A DNA stretch of 64,000 bases from Pseudomonadota bacterium (GCA_016719885.1 JADJYF010000013.1:1-64000), one strand, 5' to 3'. Shown: positions 55,196 to 64,000, numbered from the stretch's first letter. Notes: generated by a model from the letters alone, not told the origin. A program made the numbers and translations.

Positions 55196-55852
55196 TCAGG
55201 CCGAGCGGCGCGCGCGCGCCGACCACCACTCACGCCACGCCACCACCAGCGTCGGCAACGCCGGGATGATGATCAAGGCCAGGATCACGGCCGTCAGGTT
55301 GTTCTTGATCCAGGCAATGTTGCCGAACCAGTAGCCCGCCACGCACAGCGATACCACCCACAGCAGACCGCCGGTGATGTTGTAGAACTGGAAACGCGCA
55401 TGGGTCATGGCCGCGACGCCGGCCACAAACGGCGAGAAGGTGCGCATGAAAGGCAGGAAGCGCGTGAGGATGATGGTGATGGCGCCGTGCTTCTCGTAGA
55501 ACGCATGGGTCTTGTCGAACGCGGCGCGATTGAAAAACCGCGAGTCCGGCCACTGGAAGACCTTGGGTCCCAGTGCGCGCCCTATCCAGTAGTTGCTGGT
55601 ATTGCCGAGGATGGCCGCCGCTGCCAGCAGCCCGATCAAGGTCGCCAGCGAGAACTGGCCGCGCGCCGCGAAGGCGCCGGCCACGAACAACAGTGAATCT
55701 CCCGGCAGGAACGGCAGCACCACCACGCCGGTCTCGATGAACACGATCGCGAACAGGATGGCGTAGGTCCATACGCCGTAGTCTTCGATCAGTTCGGCGA
55801 TGTGATGGTCGAGATGGAGAATGAAATCGACGAGGGTCAAGAGGATGTCCAT
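55196..55852 (-). CDS. DedA-family membrane protein
   Basis: A 218-residue SNARE-associated/VTT-domain membrane protein with the core ETGVVVLPFLPGDSLL, the motif GNTSNYWIGRALG, and RFLPFMRTFSPFVAG carrying the conserved Arg pair. DedA proteins are implicated in lipid scrambling/recycling (undecaprenyl phosphate and phosphatidylethanolamine) and envelope homeostasis. ATG 55852 has AAGGAG upstream; the longer frame overlaps the next gene region. Confidence 0.9.
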   Translation of the reverse strand: MDILLTLVDFILHLDHHIAELIEDYGVWTYAILFAIVFIETGVVVLPFLPGDSLLFVAGAFAARGQFSLATLIGLLAAAAILGNTSNYWIGRALGPKVFQWPDSRFFNRAAFDKTHAFYEKHGAITIILTRFLPFMRTFSPFVAGVAAMTHARFQFYNITGGLLWVVSLCVAGYWFGNIAWIKNNLTAVILALIIIPALPTLVVAWREWWSARARRSA

Positions 55853-55932
55853 GGGCGCTCCTTGATCAGCGCCCAATGATACCCGACGCGCTTGCGCGCC
55901 GGTCGCGCCGCGCGTGCGGGCTTGCGCGCCGC

Positions 55933-56697
55933 CTATTGCGCCACCCAGCCACCATCGACCGGCAAGGCCACGCCGGTCACATAGCTCGACTTGTCCGACA
56001 TCAGCCACGCCACCGCATCGCCGATCTCATGGGGCTGCGCCACCCGCCGCAGCGGCACCGAGCCGATCAGTTGCTCGCGTATCTTCACGCTGGCGTCGGT
56101 CACGCGCTCGAGCATGGGCGTTTCGATGAAGCCCGGACAGACCGCGTTGACGCGGATGTTCTGGCGCGCGTACTCCAGCGCCACGGTCTTGGTCAGGCCC
56201 ACCACGCCATGCTTGGCCGAGTTGTAGGCAGCCGCGCCGGGAATGCCGATGAGGCCGGCCGCCGACGCCGTGCTGACGATGGCGCCGCCGCGCCCCTGTC
56301 GCAGCATCTGCTCGAGCTCGCATTTCATGCAGATGTAGACGCCGGTCAGGTTGACGGCGATGACACGCTGCCAGTCGGCCAGCGGCAATTCCATGATCTT
56401 GGCGGTCGGCCCCTCGATGCCGGCGTTGTTGAACGCGCAGTCGAGGCCGCCATGACGCTCGGCGATGGCGGCCACCAGGGCCCGCACCGCCTCGTGGTCA
56501 CTGACGTCCACGTGCCGGTACTCGGCGCGCCCGCCGTCCGCCACGATGCCCTCGACGGTGCGCGCGCCTTCCTCGTCCTGCACGTCGGCAATCACCACCG
56601 TCGCCCCTTCGCGCGCCAGGATCCGCGCGGTCGCGCGCCCGATGCCGGTGCTGCCACCGGTGACCAGAATGACCTTGTCCTGCACCATGCCTGTCAC
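55933..56697 (-). CDS. Short-chain dehydrogenase/reductase
   Basis: A 254-residue classical SDR: cofactor motif TGGSTGIG, NNAG, catalytic Ser plus YxxxK (YNSAKHG), and the C-terminal ALPVDGGWVAQ. An acidic residue after the second strand (IADVQDE) suggests NAD(H) preference. GTG 56697 is the start, with GAGGAG 9 bases upstream. It is divergent from a second, similar SDR; substrate unknown. Confidence 0.87.
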   Translation of the reverse strand: MTGMVQDKVILVTGGSTGIGRATARILAREGATVVIADVQDEEGARTVEGIVADGGRAEYRHVDVSDHEAVRALVAAIAERHGGLDCAFNNAGIEGPTAKIMELPLADWQRVIAVNLTGVYICMKCELEQMLRQGRGGAIVSTASAAGLIGIPGAAAYNSAKHGVVGLTKTVALEYARQNIRVNAVCPGFIETPMLERVTDASVKIREQLIGSVPLRRVAQPHEIGDAVAWLMSDKSSYVTGVALPVDGGWVAQ

Positions 56698-56847
56698 GTC
56701 GTTTGCTCCTCAGGTTGCTGCGCGCAGTATCGAGCGGCGCGCGCCGCGCCCGCAACGCGCGATCGGGGAAGCCATGCGAGGGGATGGCATCTTGTCGGCG
56801 GCTGCTGCACTCTTGACGATCATCGACAACATGAAGGGGGAGGCCTC

Positions 56848-57603
56848 ATGAGCGGAGTGTGCGCGGGCAAGATTGCACTGGTCACCGGCGCCGCCAGTGG
56901 CATCGGGCGGGCAAGCGCGGTGGCGCTGGCGCGCGCCGGGGCAAGCGTGATGGCGGTCGACGTGGCGGCCTGCGACGACACCGTCGCCGAGATCACGAGC
57001 GCGGGCGGCACGGCGCGCAGCCTCGGCGTGGACGTCGCCGATGAGCAGGCGGTGGCGCGCATGGTGGCCGCCACGGTCGAAGCCTTCGGCGGCCTGCATG
57101 TCGCCTTCAACAATGCCGGCGTGGCCGGCGTGTTCACCAAGACCCATGACTACCCGAGCGACGACTGGGCGCGCGTCATGGCCGTCAACCTGACCGGCGT
57201 ATGGCACTGCATGAAGTACGAACTGCGGCACATGCTGAAACACGGCGGCGGTTCGATCATCAATACCGCGTCGGTGGCGGGCCTGGTGGGCATGAGCCAC
57301 GCCGCCGCCTACTCCGCCGCCAAGGCCGGCGTGATCGGCCTGACCAAGAACGCCGCCATCGAATATGCGCGCGACAACATCCGCATCAACGCGGTATGCC
57401 CGGGGGGCGTACGCACGCAGATGACCGAGAACGCCGACCGTTCGCTGCCCGGCTTCCTCGACCGCATCGCCAAGCTCGAACCCATGGGCCGCGTGGCCGA
57501 GCCGGAGGAGATCGCGAGCGCGGTGGTGTGGCTGGCATCCGACGGCGCGTCCTTCATGACCGGTCACGCGCTGCCGGTGGACGGCGGCTTCGTCGCGCGC
57601 TGA
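56848..57603 (+). CDS. Short-chain dehydrogenase/reductase
   Basis: A 251-residue classical SDR: TGAASGIG, NNAG, YSAAKAG (YxxxK) and ALPVDGGFVAR. It is closely similar in layout to the divergent neighbour, so the pair may derive from an old duplication. AVDVAA suggests NAD(H). A GGGGGAGG ribosome-binding site supports ATG 56848. It may be co-transcribed with the RidA gene 40 bases downstream. Substrate unknown. Confidence 0.87.
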   Translation: MSGVCAGKIALVTGAASGIGRASAVALARAGASVMAVDVAACDDTVAEITSAGGTARSLGVDVADEQAVARMVAATVEAFGGLHVAFNNAGVAGVFTKTHDYPSDDWARVMAVNLTGVWHCMKYELRHMLKHGGGSIINTASVAGLVGMSHAAAYSAAKAGVIGLTKNAAIEYARDNIRINAVCPGGVRTQMTENADRSLPGFLDRIAKLEPMGRVAEPEEIASAVVWLASDGASFMTGHALPVDGGFVAR

Positions 57604-57643
57604 CGCGCATCCTCGCCCATCGACACACCACGGAGCAGCGCCC

Positions 57644-58114
57644 ATGGCACCCAGCATTGCCGCCCGTCTCGCCGCCCTCGACATCGTCATTCCGCGCGCC
57701 CAGCCGCCGCGGGTGGCAAAGATCAAGGGAGCGTCACGCATCGGAAACATCCTGTACATCTCCGGCCAGATCCCGCAGTGGGAAGGTGAGCTGCGCTACG
57801 TCGGCAAGGTCGGTCGCGAATTCACTATCGAGGAAGGCCGCGCCGCCGCGCGCCTGTCGGCGCTCAACGTGCTGGCCCAGGCCAGCGAGGCGCTGGGCGG
57901 CAATCTCGATCGCATCAAGCAGGTAGCCAAGGTCGCGGGTTACGTCAATTGCACCGCCGAGCTGACCGAGATCGGCGCGGTCATCAACGGCGCCTCGGAG
58001 CTGTTCATCGAGATCTTCGGTGAGCGCGGCGCCCATGCGCGCGTGGCGGTCGGCGCCTACGGCATGCCGCTCGGCGTGGCGGTAGAAATCGAAGCTGTGA
58101 TGGAAGTCGATTGA
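57644..58114 (+). CDS. RidA-family (YjgF/UK114) protein
   Basis: A 156-residue RidA-like protein with LYISGQIP and the later GAHARVAVGAYGMPLGVAVEIEAV, typical of the family. The tail has Ala-Arg-Val-Ala-Val with the Arg that binds substrate carboxylates in RidA. It may deaminate reactive enamines/imines; the longer insertion form (YVGKVGREFTIEEG) is a YjgF-like subgroup. It follows the second SDR. Confidence 0.85.
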   Translation: MAPSIAARLAALDIVIPRAQPPRVAKIKGASRIGNILYISGQIPQWEGELRYVGKVGREFTIEEGRAAARLSALNVLAQASEALGGNLDRIKQVAKVAGYVNCTAELTEIGAVINGASELFIEIFGERGAHARVAVGAYGMPLGVAVEIEAVMEVD

Positions 58115-58174
58115 ACGCAGGGTCGTCGACGCGGAACTCAGGCGGCCGCCACCTCTCTCAAACGCGGCATCACC

Positions 58175-58447
58175 CTAGAGCTGGTCTCAAAATTATTCGT
58201 GGTCGCGCCGGCGCCCATTTTTGTGCAGTACAAGGCGCGAGGAGCGTGGTTTAGCACCGCTAAATGAGCGACGAGCAACGCCGTAATGCGCGAAAATGGG
58301 CACCGGCCCTGCGGGTTGTCCCGTGAAAAACGCGCTGGCCGCGTTGCGGCGCTTGAAAATAGCACCACTATTCCCTGCGCACCGCGCCTTGCCATCACGC
58401 TTTTCACGGGGCAACGCGGCCGCGAATAATTTTGAGACCAGCTCTAG
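58175..58447. mobile_element. MITE-like palindromic element, about 270 bases
   Basis: Perfect 25-base terminal inverted repeats (58175-58199 and 58423-58447) enclose about 220 bases without a gene. Inside are two further long-range inverted repeats, 58209-58221 with 58293-58305 and 58315-58329 with 58401-58415. The ends include CTAG, so the insertion site may be CTAG or TA. No transposase is encoded, so it would need one in trans. Confidence 0.75.
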
Positions 58448-58519
58448 TCTTTGCCAAGCTGTCGCGGCCACGCCGCGCCGCGCGCAAGCGGCGTCTTCGA
58501 ATCACACACGGAATAGCGC

Positions 58520-60277
58520 ATGAGCAACGTCACGCACAAAGTGTCCATCACCCGCAACGGCCAGCTCGGCAAGGTGTGGGCCTTGATCAAGCCCTACTGG
58601 CAATCAGAGGAGAAGGGCACGGCGTGGCTGTTGCTCGGCGTGGTGGTGGCGATGAACCTCGCCCTGGTGGCGCTCACCGTGGCATTCAACCAGTGGTACA
58701 ACGGTTTCTACAACGCCATCCAGAACAAGGACTACGAGGCATTCAAGACCCAGCTGATGTTGTTCTCGCTGCTCGCTTTCGGCTTCATCGTGATCGCCGT
58801 CTACCAGAGCTACCTGCGCCAGATGTTGCAGATCCGCTGGCGGCGCTGGCTGACCAAGGTGTTTCTCGAGGACTGGCTGTCCAACCGCTGCTACTACCGC
58901 ATGGAGCTCAAGAGCCAGGGCACCGACAACCCCGATCAGCGCATCCAGGAAGACCTGCAGGTCTTCACCGAGAGCACGCTCAATCTCGCCCTCGAATTCA
59001 TGAACAGCGTGGTCACCCTGTTTTCGTTCGTGGCCATCCTGTGGGGCCTGTCGGGCGCTTTCGGCTTCACGCTGTTCGGTCACGACATCCACGTGCCGGG
59101 CTACATGGTGTGGTGCGCGCTGGTCTACGCCATCGTCGGCACCTGGTTGACGCACAAGCTCGGCCGTCCGCTCATCGGCCTCAACTACCAGCAGCAGCGC
59201 TACGAGGCCGACATGCGCTACGGCCTGGTGCGACTGCGTGAGAACGCCGAAGGCGTCGCCTTCTATCGCGGCGAGGACGGCGAACGCAAAGTGCTCGAGC
59301 ATCGCTTCGGCTTCGTGGTCGACAACTTCCTGGCGCTCATGAACTACCGCAAGCGCCTGACCTGGTTCACGGCCATGTACGGGCAACTCGCCACCATCTT
59401 CCCGTTCGTGGTGGCCGCGCCGCGCTATTTCAGCGGCAAGATCCAGCTCGGCGATCTGATGCAGACCTCGTCGGCCTTCGGCCGCGTGCAGGAATCGCTG
59501 TCGTGGTTCATCGACTCCTACAACCAGCTCGCGACCTGGAAAGCGACGGTCGACCGTCTGACCAGCTTCCACGAGGCGATCCAGGACGCTGCCCAGGCCG
59601 CCGCCGATCCCGAGGCGCTGGGCGTGACCACGGGCGGCGAGTCGGTGATCGCCGCGCGCGGCCTGGAAGTGGCGCTGCCCGATGGGCGCGTGCTGCTCGG
59701 TCATGTCGAATGCAGCCTGCATCGCGGCCAGCACGTGCTGCTCAGCGGGCCGTCGGGATCGGGCAAGAGCACGCTGTTCCGCGCGCTGGCCGGGATCTGG
59801 CCTTTCGGACGCGGCCGCGTCGAGGTGCCGGCCGGCGCCAGCACCCTGTTCCTGCCGCAGCGTCCCTACCTGCCGCTCGGCGCCTTGCGCGACGTGGTCG
59901 CCTATCCGCGCGGCGCCGCAAGCGTCAGCGACGATGAGTTGCGGAGCGCGCTCGCGCATTGCGGACTCGAAAGCCTGGTCGACAGCCTCGACGAGGAACA
60001 TCGCTGGTCGCAGCGCCTGTCGCCCGGTGAACAGCAGCGCCTGGCCTTCGCGCGCGTGTTGATCAACAAGCCCGATTGGCTATTCCTCGACGAGGCAACC
60101 TCGGCGCTCGACGAGGACCTGGAACGCAAGGTCTACACCCTGGTGCGCGAGCAATTGCCGAACACCACCCTGGTCAGCATCGCCCATCGACCGGGCGTGG
60201 CGCCCTTCCACCATCGGCGTCTGCGTATCGAGCCGGTGGCGGGCGCACAGGCGCGGCTGGTGGAAGTGTCGGCCTGA
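58520..60277 (+). CDS. SbmA/BacA/YddA-like ABC transporter (fused permease-ATPase)
   Basis: A 585-residue half-transporter. An ABC_membrane_2-type domain with about six helices (residues about 35-350) has the typical FNQWYNGFYNAIQNKDY segment. The ATPase (about 375-570) has Walker A GPSGSGKST, signature LSPGEQQRLAFARV and Walker B DWLFLDEATSALDE. Relatives include YddA and mycobacterial Rv1819c, which import peptides or cobalamin. The substrate here is unknown. Confidence 0.88.
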   Translation: MSNVTHKVSITRNGQLGKVWALIKPYWQSEEKGTAWLLLGVVVAMNLALVALTVAFNQWYNGFYNAIQNKDYEAFKTQLMLFSLLAFGFIVIAVYQSYLRQMLQIRWRRWLTKVFLEDWLSNRCYYRMELKSQGTDNPDQRIQEDLQVFTESTLNLALEFMNSVVTLFSFVAILWGLSGAFGFTLFGHDIHVPGYMVWCALVYAIVGTWLTHKLGRPLIGLNYQQQRYEADMRYGLVRLRENAEGVAFYRGEDGERKVLEHRFGFVVDNFLALMNYRKRLTWFTAMYGQLATIFPFVVAAPRYFSGKIQLGDLMQTSSAFGRVQESLSWFIDSYNQLATWKATVDRLTSFHEAIQDAAQAAADPEALGVTTGGESVIAARGLEVALPDGRVLLGHVECSLHRGQHVLLSGPSGSGKSTLFRALAGIWPFGRGRVEVPAGASTLFLPQRPYLPLGALRDVVAYPRGAASVSDDELRSALAHCGLESLVDSLDEEHRWSQRLSPGEQQRLAFARVLINKPDWLFLDEATSALDEDLERKVYTLVREQLPNTTLVSIAHRPGVAPFHHRRLRIEPVAGAQARLVEVSA

Positions 60278-60298
60278 GCGCCATCGCGTGGCGCGGTG

Positions 60299-60805
60299 TC
60301 ACTCGACCATCAGGAAATCCATCTTGCCGAGCGGCACGCCGTTGTGACGCAACAGGTTGTAGGCGGTGGTGAGGTGGAAATAGAAATTCGGCAGCACCCA
60401 TTTCAAGAGGTATTGTTCGCCGGTGAACTGGAACGCCCGACTCGGCGTCTTGATTTCGATGGCGCGGTTCTCCGCGCCCTCGTATTGGGCGGGCGTGAAG
60501 CCGGCGAGAAAGGCGCGGGCCTTGGCGAGGCGCGCCTGCAATTGCTCGAAGGTGGTCTCGGTGTCTTCCCACTTCGGCACTTCGACGCCGGCCAGGCGCG
60601 CCGCCGCGCCCTTGGCCATGTCGGTGGCGATCATCACCTGGCGGGTGAGCGGCAGCATGTCGGGAAACAGGCGCGCGCCGCTCAACACGTCGACATCGTA
60701 GCCGGCGGCGGCGGCGTGGGCGGCCGCCTTGTCGAGCAGGCTCGCCAGTACCGCAAGACCGTGGTCGAGCACCGCGACGGATTGTGCATGCAGGGATATG
60801 GCCAT
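60299..60805 (-). CDS. DUF1993 protein
   Basis: A 168-residue helical protein matching DUF1993 (ARLFPDMLPLTRQVMIATDMAKG, NFYFHLTTAYNLLRHNGVPLGK). This fold is related to DinB-type four-helix bundles. Three His residues (His near the start and in FHLTTAYNLLRH) could bind metal. Convergent with the ABC gene. Function unknown. Confidence 0.8.
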   Translation of the reverse strand: MAISLHAQSVAVLDHGLAVLASLLDKAAAHAAAAGYDVDVLSGARLFPDMLPLTRQVMIATDMAKGAAARLAGVEVPKWEDTETTFEQLQARLAKARAFLAGFTPAQYEGAENRAIEIKTPSRAFQFTGEQYLLKWVLPNFYFHLTTAYNLLRHNGVPLGKMDFLMVE

Positions 60806-60962
60806 GATTGGAACTCCGGTTAGCGCAAATGCGGGGCGGCCATTGTAGTGCCTGCCTACGGCCCGACGGCAGCGCGGCCGCTATCGCCTGCAGATGTCAT
60901 CTCTCGGTGCCGTCGTCGTTGCAGGCGCCGGGCTTGTTTCGCGCTGTTCGGAGTCCTCCCCC

Positions 60963-62009
60963 ATGAGTGAAGCGCAGTTTCGCGCCATCAATCTCGCCTT
61001 GCAGGGCGGCGGCGCCCATGGCGCCTTCACCTGGGGCGTGCTTGATTACCTGCTCGAAGACGCACGCGTGACTTTCGAAGGCATCTCGGCCACCAGCGCC
61101 GGCGCCATGAACGCGGTGGTCTACGCCTATGGCAACATGCGCGGCGGCCGCGATGGCGCGCGCCAGGCGCTGCACGATTTCTGGCGCCACGTGAGCCGCA
61201 GCGCGGCGGCTTACAGCCCGTTGAGCCTGACGCCGGTGGAGCGCCTGCTCGGCATCAAGCCGGAACAAAGCGCGAGCTACGTGGCTTTCGAGAGCCTGAC
61301 GCGCAGCTTCTCTCCCTACCAGTTGAACCCGCTCAACATCAATCCGCTGCGCGATGTGCTGGCGGCCTGCGTGGATTTCGACGAACTCAGGCGCTGCCAG
61401 TGCAGCAAGCTGTTCCTGAGCGCCACCAATATCCGCACCGGCAACGTGCGGGTGTTCCGCAATGAAGAACTCAGCATCGACGCGGTGCTGGCTTCGGCCT
61501 GCCTGCCGAACCTGTTCCAGGCCATCGAGATCGATGGCGCGTTCTACTGGGATGGCGGTTACATGGGCAACCCCTCGCTGTTCCCGCTGTTCTACAACAC
61601 CGACAGCCGCGACGTGGTGGTGGTGCACATCAACCCGATTTTCAACCAGCAGATCCCACGCAGCGCCGCCGAAATCGCCGACCGCGTCAACGAGATCACG
61701 TTCAATTCCGCGCTGTTGAAAGAGTTCCGCGCGGTGGCCTTCGTCACCAAGCTCATCGAGGACGGCTGGATCAAGGACGAATACCGTGCGCGCCTGCGCC
61801 ACATGCTGATCCATTCGATCCGCGCCGACGATGCACTCAACGCGCTGGGCGCGGCCAGCAAGTTCAACACCGAGTGGCGCTTCCTGACGGATCTGCGCGA
61901 CCGCGGGCGCGCCACCGCCGCACAATGGCTGGCGGAGAATTTCATCCACCTCGGCAAGCGCGCGACGGTCGACCTGGCGGAGGAATATTTGAATCCGAGG
62001 AATGCCTGA
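60963..62009 (+). CDS. Patatin-like phospholipase
   Basis: A 348-residue patatin-fold protein: oxyanion loop GGGAHGAF, nucleophile region GISATSAGAMNA (Ala-x-Ser-x-Gly instead of Gly-x-Ser-x-Gly) and catalytic Asp in WDGGYMGN. It probably hydrolyses acyl esters of lipids. There is no signal peptide or barrel domain, so it should be cytoplasmic. ATG 60963 is chosen because the extension upstream is not family-like. Confidence 0.87.
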   Translation: MSEAQFRAINLALQGGGAHGAFTWGVLDYLLEDARVTFEGISATSAGAMNAVVYAYGNMRGGRDGARQALHDFWRHVSRSAAAYSPLSLTPVERLLGIKPEQSASYVAFESLTRSFSPYQLNPLNINPLRDVLAACVDFDELRRCQCSKLFLSATNIRTGNVRVFRNEELSIDAVLASACLPNLFQAIEIDGAFYWDGGYMGNPSLFPLFYNTDSRDVVVVHINPIFNQQIPRSAAEIADRVNEITFNSALLKEFRAVAFVTKLIEDGWIKDEYRARLRHMLIHSIRADDALNALGAASKFNTEWRFLTDLRDRGRATAAQWLAENFIHLGKRATVDLAEEYLNPRNA

Positions 62010-62024
62010 TTTCCTCCGGTCTTC

Positions 62025-62106
62025 GTGGGTCCGACTTCAGTCGGACATTCGGATTGTTTGGATTTCTGGTTCGGCCGATCGAGTGTCAGGCTCAAGCCTG
62101 ACCCAC
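62025..62106. repeat. REP-like palindrome doublet, head-to-head
   Basis: Two related palindromes face each other: GTGGGTCCGACTTCAGTCGGAC at about 62025-62046 and the inverse GTCAGGCTCAAGCCTGACCCAC at about 62085-62106. Arms differ but still pair, and the GTGGGTC tails are conserved. It lies between the patatin and glycosylase genes. Confidence 0.75.
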
Positions 62107-62119
62107 AACAGCAACGCAC

Positions 62120-62731
62120 CTACCTGCACAAGCGTCGCGGTCCGCTCACATGCCGATTGCCGCGCTCGAAGAACCGCCAGGGTTTGTCCGCCGCCTTGCT
62201 GATGCCGATGCGCACGCTGCTGCCTGTTTCGCCGAGTGGCGCGGTGCCGTGTCCCAGCCATAGACGCCCCGGCTTGCACATGTCCAGTCCGTCGAGGCTG
62301 CGGTCGATGGCGAGCGCCTGGGCGAGGCGTCCCGGGCCGCGCGCGACATCGGTGAGACGCGCTACGCCACGCAGTCGCTGCATGACATCGACGCCGTGCA
62401 GGGGTTCGAGGGCGCGCAGCAACACGCCGGCGCCTTCGCCCGCGCCTTCGCTGGACACGTTCAACATGAACCACGTGCCGTAGATGAAATACACGTAGCA
62501 ATGTCCGCGTTCGCGAAACAGCGAGGCATTGCGCGCGGTGAGACCGGCGTGGGCATGACAGGCCGGGTCGCCAATCGGATAGGCCTCGGTTTCGACGATG
62601 CGGCCGGCCAGCAGGCCGTCGGCATGCTGATGCACGACCACCTTGCCGAGCAGCCAGCGCGCGCATTCGACGGTATCGCGGGGCAATTCCTGGCGGCGCA
62701 GACGGCGCCAGGGCAAACGGGATTCAGACAT
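62120..62731 (-). CDS. mpg: 3-methyladenine DNA glycosylase (AAG/MPG family)
   Basis: A 203-residue AAG-type glycosylase (LLGKVVVHQH, RIVETEAYPIGDPACHA, NASLFRERGHCYVYFIYGTWFMLNV, GPGRLAQALAI). The catalytic Glu is in VETEAY. It removes alkylated purines. ATG 62731 is the family-like start; a GTG at 62761 would add ten residues. Confidence 0.93.
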   Translation of the reverse strand: MSESRLPWRRLRRQELPRDTVECARWLLGKVVVHQHADGLLAGRIVETEAYPIGDPACHAHAGLTARNASLFRERGHCYVYFIYGTWFMLNVSSEGAGEGAGVLLRALEPLHGVDVMQRLRGVARLTDVARGPGRLAQALAIDRSLDGLDMCKPGRLWLGHGTAPLGETGSSVRIGISKAADKPWRFFERGNRHVSGPRRLCR

Positions 62732-62825
62732 GGTCTCGACGCGGCACGGGGGACGACCCACGCTAACGCACTCGCCGGCCGCCCGGCAATCAGGCGCGGC
62801 GCATTGCGCGCCGCGCCATGCCGCC

Positions 62826-64000
62826 TCAATAGGCGCCGATGAGGTTGATGAACACCCCTTGGTGGCGATAGGACAGATCGGTCAGGTCGTCGGAGAAATC
62901 AGTGAAGTTGTAGCCGGCGCCGAACTTGACGAATCTGTTGACCTGGCGATAGACGCCAACCAGCACGCCGGCGCGCTGATCATCGGCCTCGGCGATGTCC
63001 AGCACGCGGCCTTCGACGACCGCGTCCCACTTGTTGGTGATGTGCAGGTCCAGCCGGCCGATGCCGAGCAGCGTCTGGCTGTCGAACCACGGGCCGTCGA
63101 CGCGGTTGTCGCGGATCTCGCCGTGCTTCCACGCCAGCTTGCCGCCGATGGCCAGCCAGCGCGTGAGCTCGTAGGTGCTATCCACCGACAGGATGTTGCT
63201 GCGCTGGGCGTAGTCGGCGAACTCGCCGCCGCGCGTGAGCTGGCCGGGCGACGGCAGGTCGTAGAAGAAGTGATAGCGGAACAGCATGTTCAGCCGGTCG
63301 TTGGCCACCGGACGGTAGGCCATGCCCGCCACCACTTCGGCGAATTCACCGTCGGCGAAGTTGCCACCGGCGCCGTTGGAGAACGACACGTTGAAACGCG
63401 CCAGCGCGCGCCAGTCGAGATTGAGCTGGTAGGCAGCATTGTTGCGGGCCAGCCAGGTGGTGCGATTGCCGGTGGTGCCGGACTCGTCGCGGATCTCGAC
63501 ATCGGCGGCATACTGCAGGCGCAGGTCGTGATAGCCCAGCGAGCCGCCGCCGGCACGCCGCGTGAGATCGCCCGCCAGCGGATCGTGCACGTCACCGAAT
63601 TCGCCACGCAGACCGTAGGTCCAGTGGTCGCCGTGGTTCATGTCCAGACCGAAGGCGCGCACCATGCCGGTCGGTCCATCGCCATGGCTGTAACGCTGTT
63701 CGCCGTAGACGCTGCCATGATCGGCGAAGCGGTAGCGCGTGCCACTGGTCAAGTCGCCCTGGCGACCGCCGTAGCCGATGTCGGTGCGATCCGGATCCAG
63801 TCCGTAGTTCAAGTAATGGGTGGTGCGGTCGTTGCGCTGCCACTCACCGCCCAGCATCGCGCCCACACCGCTGCTGCCGGTCGACAGCTCGCTGTTCAAC
63901 TTGATGCGATCGTTGAGACGCAGATCGCCACCGAGACCGACGCGGTCGTTGCGGCGGCGGTCGCCCGAGCGATCCACCGTGCCCTGCACGAAACCGTAGC
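62826..64000 (-). CDS. C-terminal beta-barrel of a large outer-membrane protein (5' end outside window)
   Basis: The frame is open to the edge of the window; about 390 residues are visible. They are rich in short amphipathic strands with alternating aromatics (GTRYRFADHG, LNMLFRYHFFYDLP, VKFGAGYNFTDFSDDLTDLSYRHQG) and end in Tyr, the C-terminal aromatic recognised by the BAM complex. The pattern matches the barrel end of large repeat-containing surface proteins in gammaproteobacteria. The start and passenger part are not in the window. Confidence 0.7.
   Translation of the reverse strand, partial: YGFVQGTVDRSGDRRRNDRVGLGGDLRLNDRIKLNSELSTGSSGVGAMLGGEWQRNDRTTHYLNYGLDPDRTDIGYGGRQGDLTSGTRYRFADHGSVYGEQRYSHGDGPTGMVRAFGLDMNHGDHWTYGLRGEFGDVHDPLAGDLTRRAGGGSLGYHDLRLQYAADVEIRDESGTTGNRTTWLARNNAAYQLNLDWRALARFNVSFSNGAGGNFADGEFAEVVAGMAYRPVANDRLNMLFRYHFFYDLPSPGQLTRGGEFADYAQRSNILSVDSTYELTRWLAIGGKLAWKHGEIRDNRVDGPWFDSQTLLGIGRLDLHITNKWDAVVEGRVLDIAEADDQRAGVLVGVYRQVNRFVKFGAGYNFTDFSDDLTDLSYRHQGVFINLIGAY

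Overview
The window is a GC-rich bacterial chromosome segment, densely packed with genes on both strands. Its gene order points to a gammaproteobacterium: an sdhCDAB operon next to ygfX, sdhE and ygfZ; rpsF-rpsR-DUF2232-rplI-dnaB-alr-radA; rnr-rlmB; ypjD-corB beside ffh; and a LexA that uses CTGT-N8-ACAG operators. The exact order or family cannot be read from the sequence alone. No rRNA, phage, integrase, CRISPR array or complete insertion sequence is visible. There are two tRNAs, two doublets of REP-like palindromes and one MITE-like element.

Layout. 1-7.9 kb: end of a phytoene/squalene synthase-like gene, ygfX, then a succinate dehydrogenase block (SdhAF4-like factor, sdhC, sdhD, sdhA, sdhB, sdhE) continuing into ygfZ, a YheT-type hydrolase, dsbB and a small secreted protein. 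7.9-24.1 kb: methyltransferase, maeB, ffh, ypjD, corB, then a long minus-strand housekeeping block (radA, alr, dnaB, rplI, DUF2232, rpsR, rpsF, rlmB, rnr) ending at tRNA-Leu(CAG). 24.4-40.2 kb: a cupin gene, then a large lipid locus that reads as sphingolipid synthesis, head-group attachment and export. 40.6-44.1 kb: SOS mutagenesis genes lexA-imuA-imuB under two tandem LexA boxes, then dgkA. 44.1-54.1 kb: signalling genes (Ser/Thr kinase with a cyclic-nucleotide domain, degenerate GGDEF-EAL protein, PilZ/DUF1631-like protein), glnS, and a GAF-GAF-PAS class III adenylate cyclase. 54.3-64 kb: tRNA-Arg(CCU), small metabolic genes, the MITE-like element, an SbmA/YddA-like ABC protein, DUF1993, patatin, REP elements, a 3-methyladenine DNA glycosylase, and the end of a large outer-membrane protein.

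The most interesting region is 24.97-40.24 kb. Four minus-strand genes (fatty-acyl-AMP/ACP ligase, NAD(P) epimerase-like reductase, acyl carrier protein, serine palmitoyltransferase) match the known bacterial ceramide pathway in content and order. About 10 kb away, in the same locus, lies a homologue of the GNAT-like bacterial ceramide synthase, here broken by a frameshift at a (CG)5 run. Between them are genes for making and attaching a CDP-activated polar head group (LicC-like cytidylyltransferase, CDP-alcohol phosphotransferase with a decayed N-terminal nucleotidyltransferase domain, a second nucleotidyltransferase-fold protein, a HIT protein), an LpxO-type hydroxylase, a Wzx-like flippase, and an LptA/LptF/LptG-like trio. 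I infer a self-contained system that makes a phosphosphingolipid, possibly hydroxylates it, flips it and carries it to the outer membrane. Head group and export route are inferences.

A second notable region is 44.1-54.1 kb, where cyclic di-GMP-related domains, a Hanks-type kinase with a cNMP-binding domain, and an adenylate cyclase lie close together, suggesting linked second-messenger and phosphorylation signalling.
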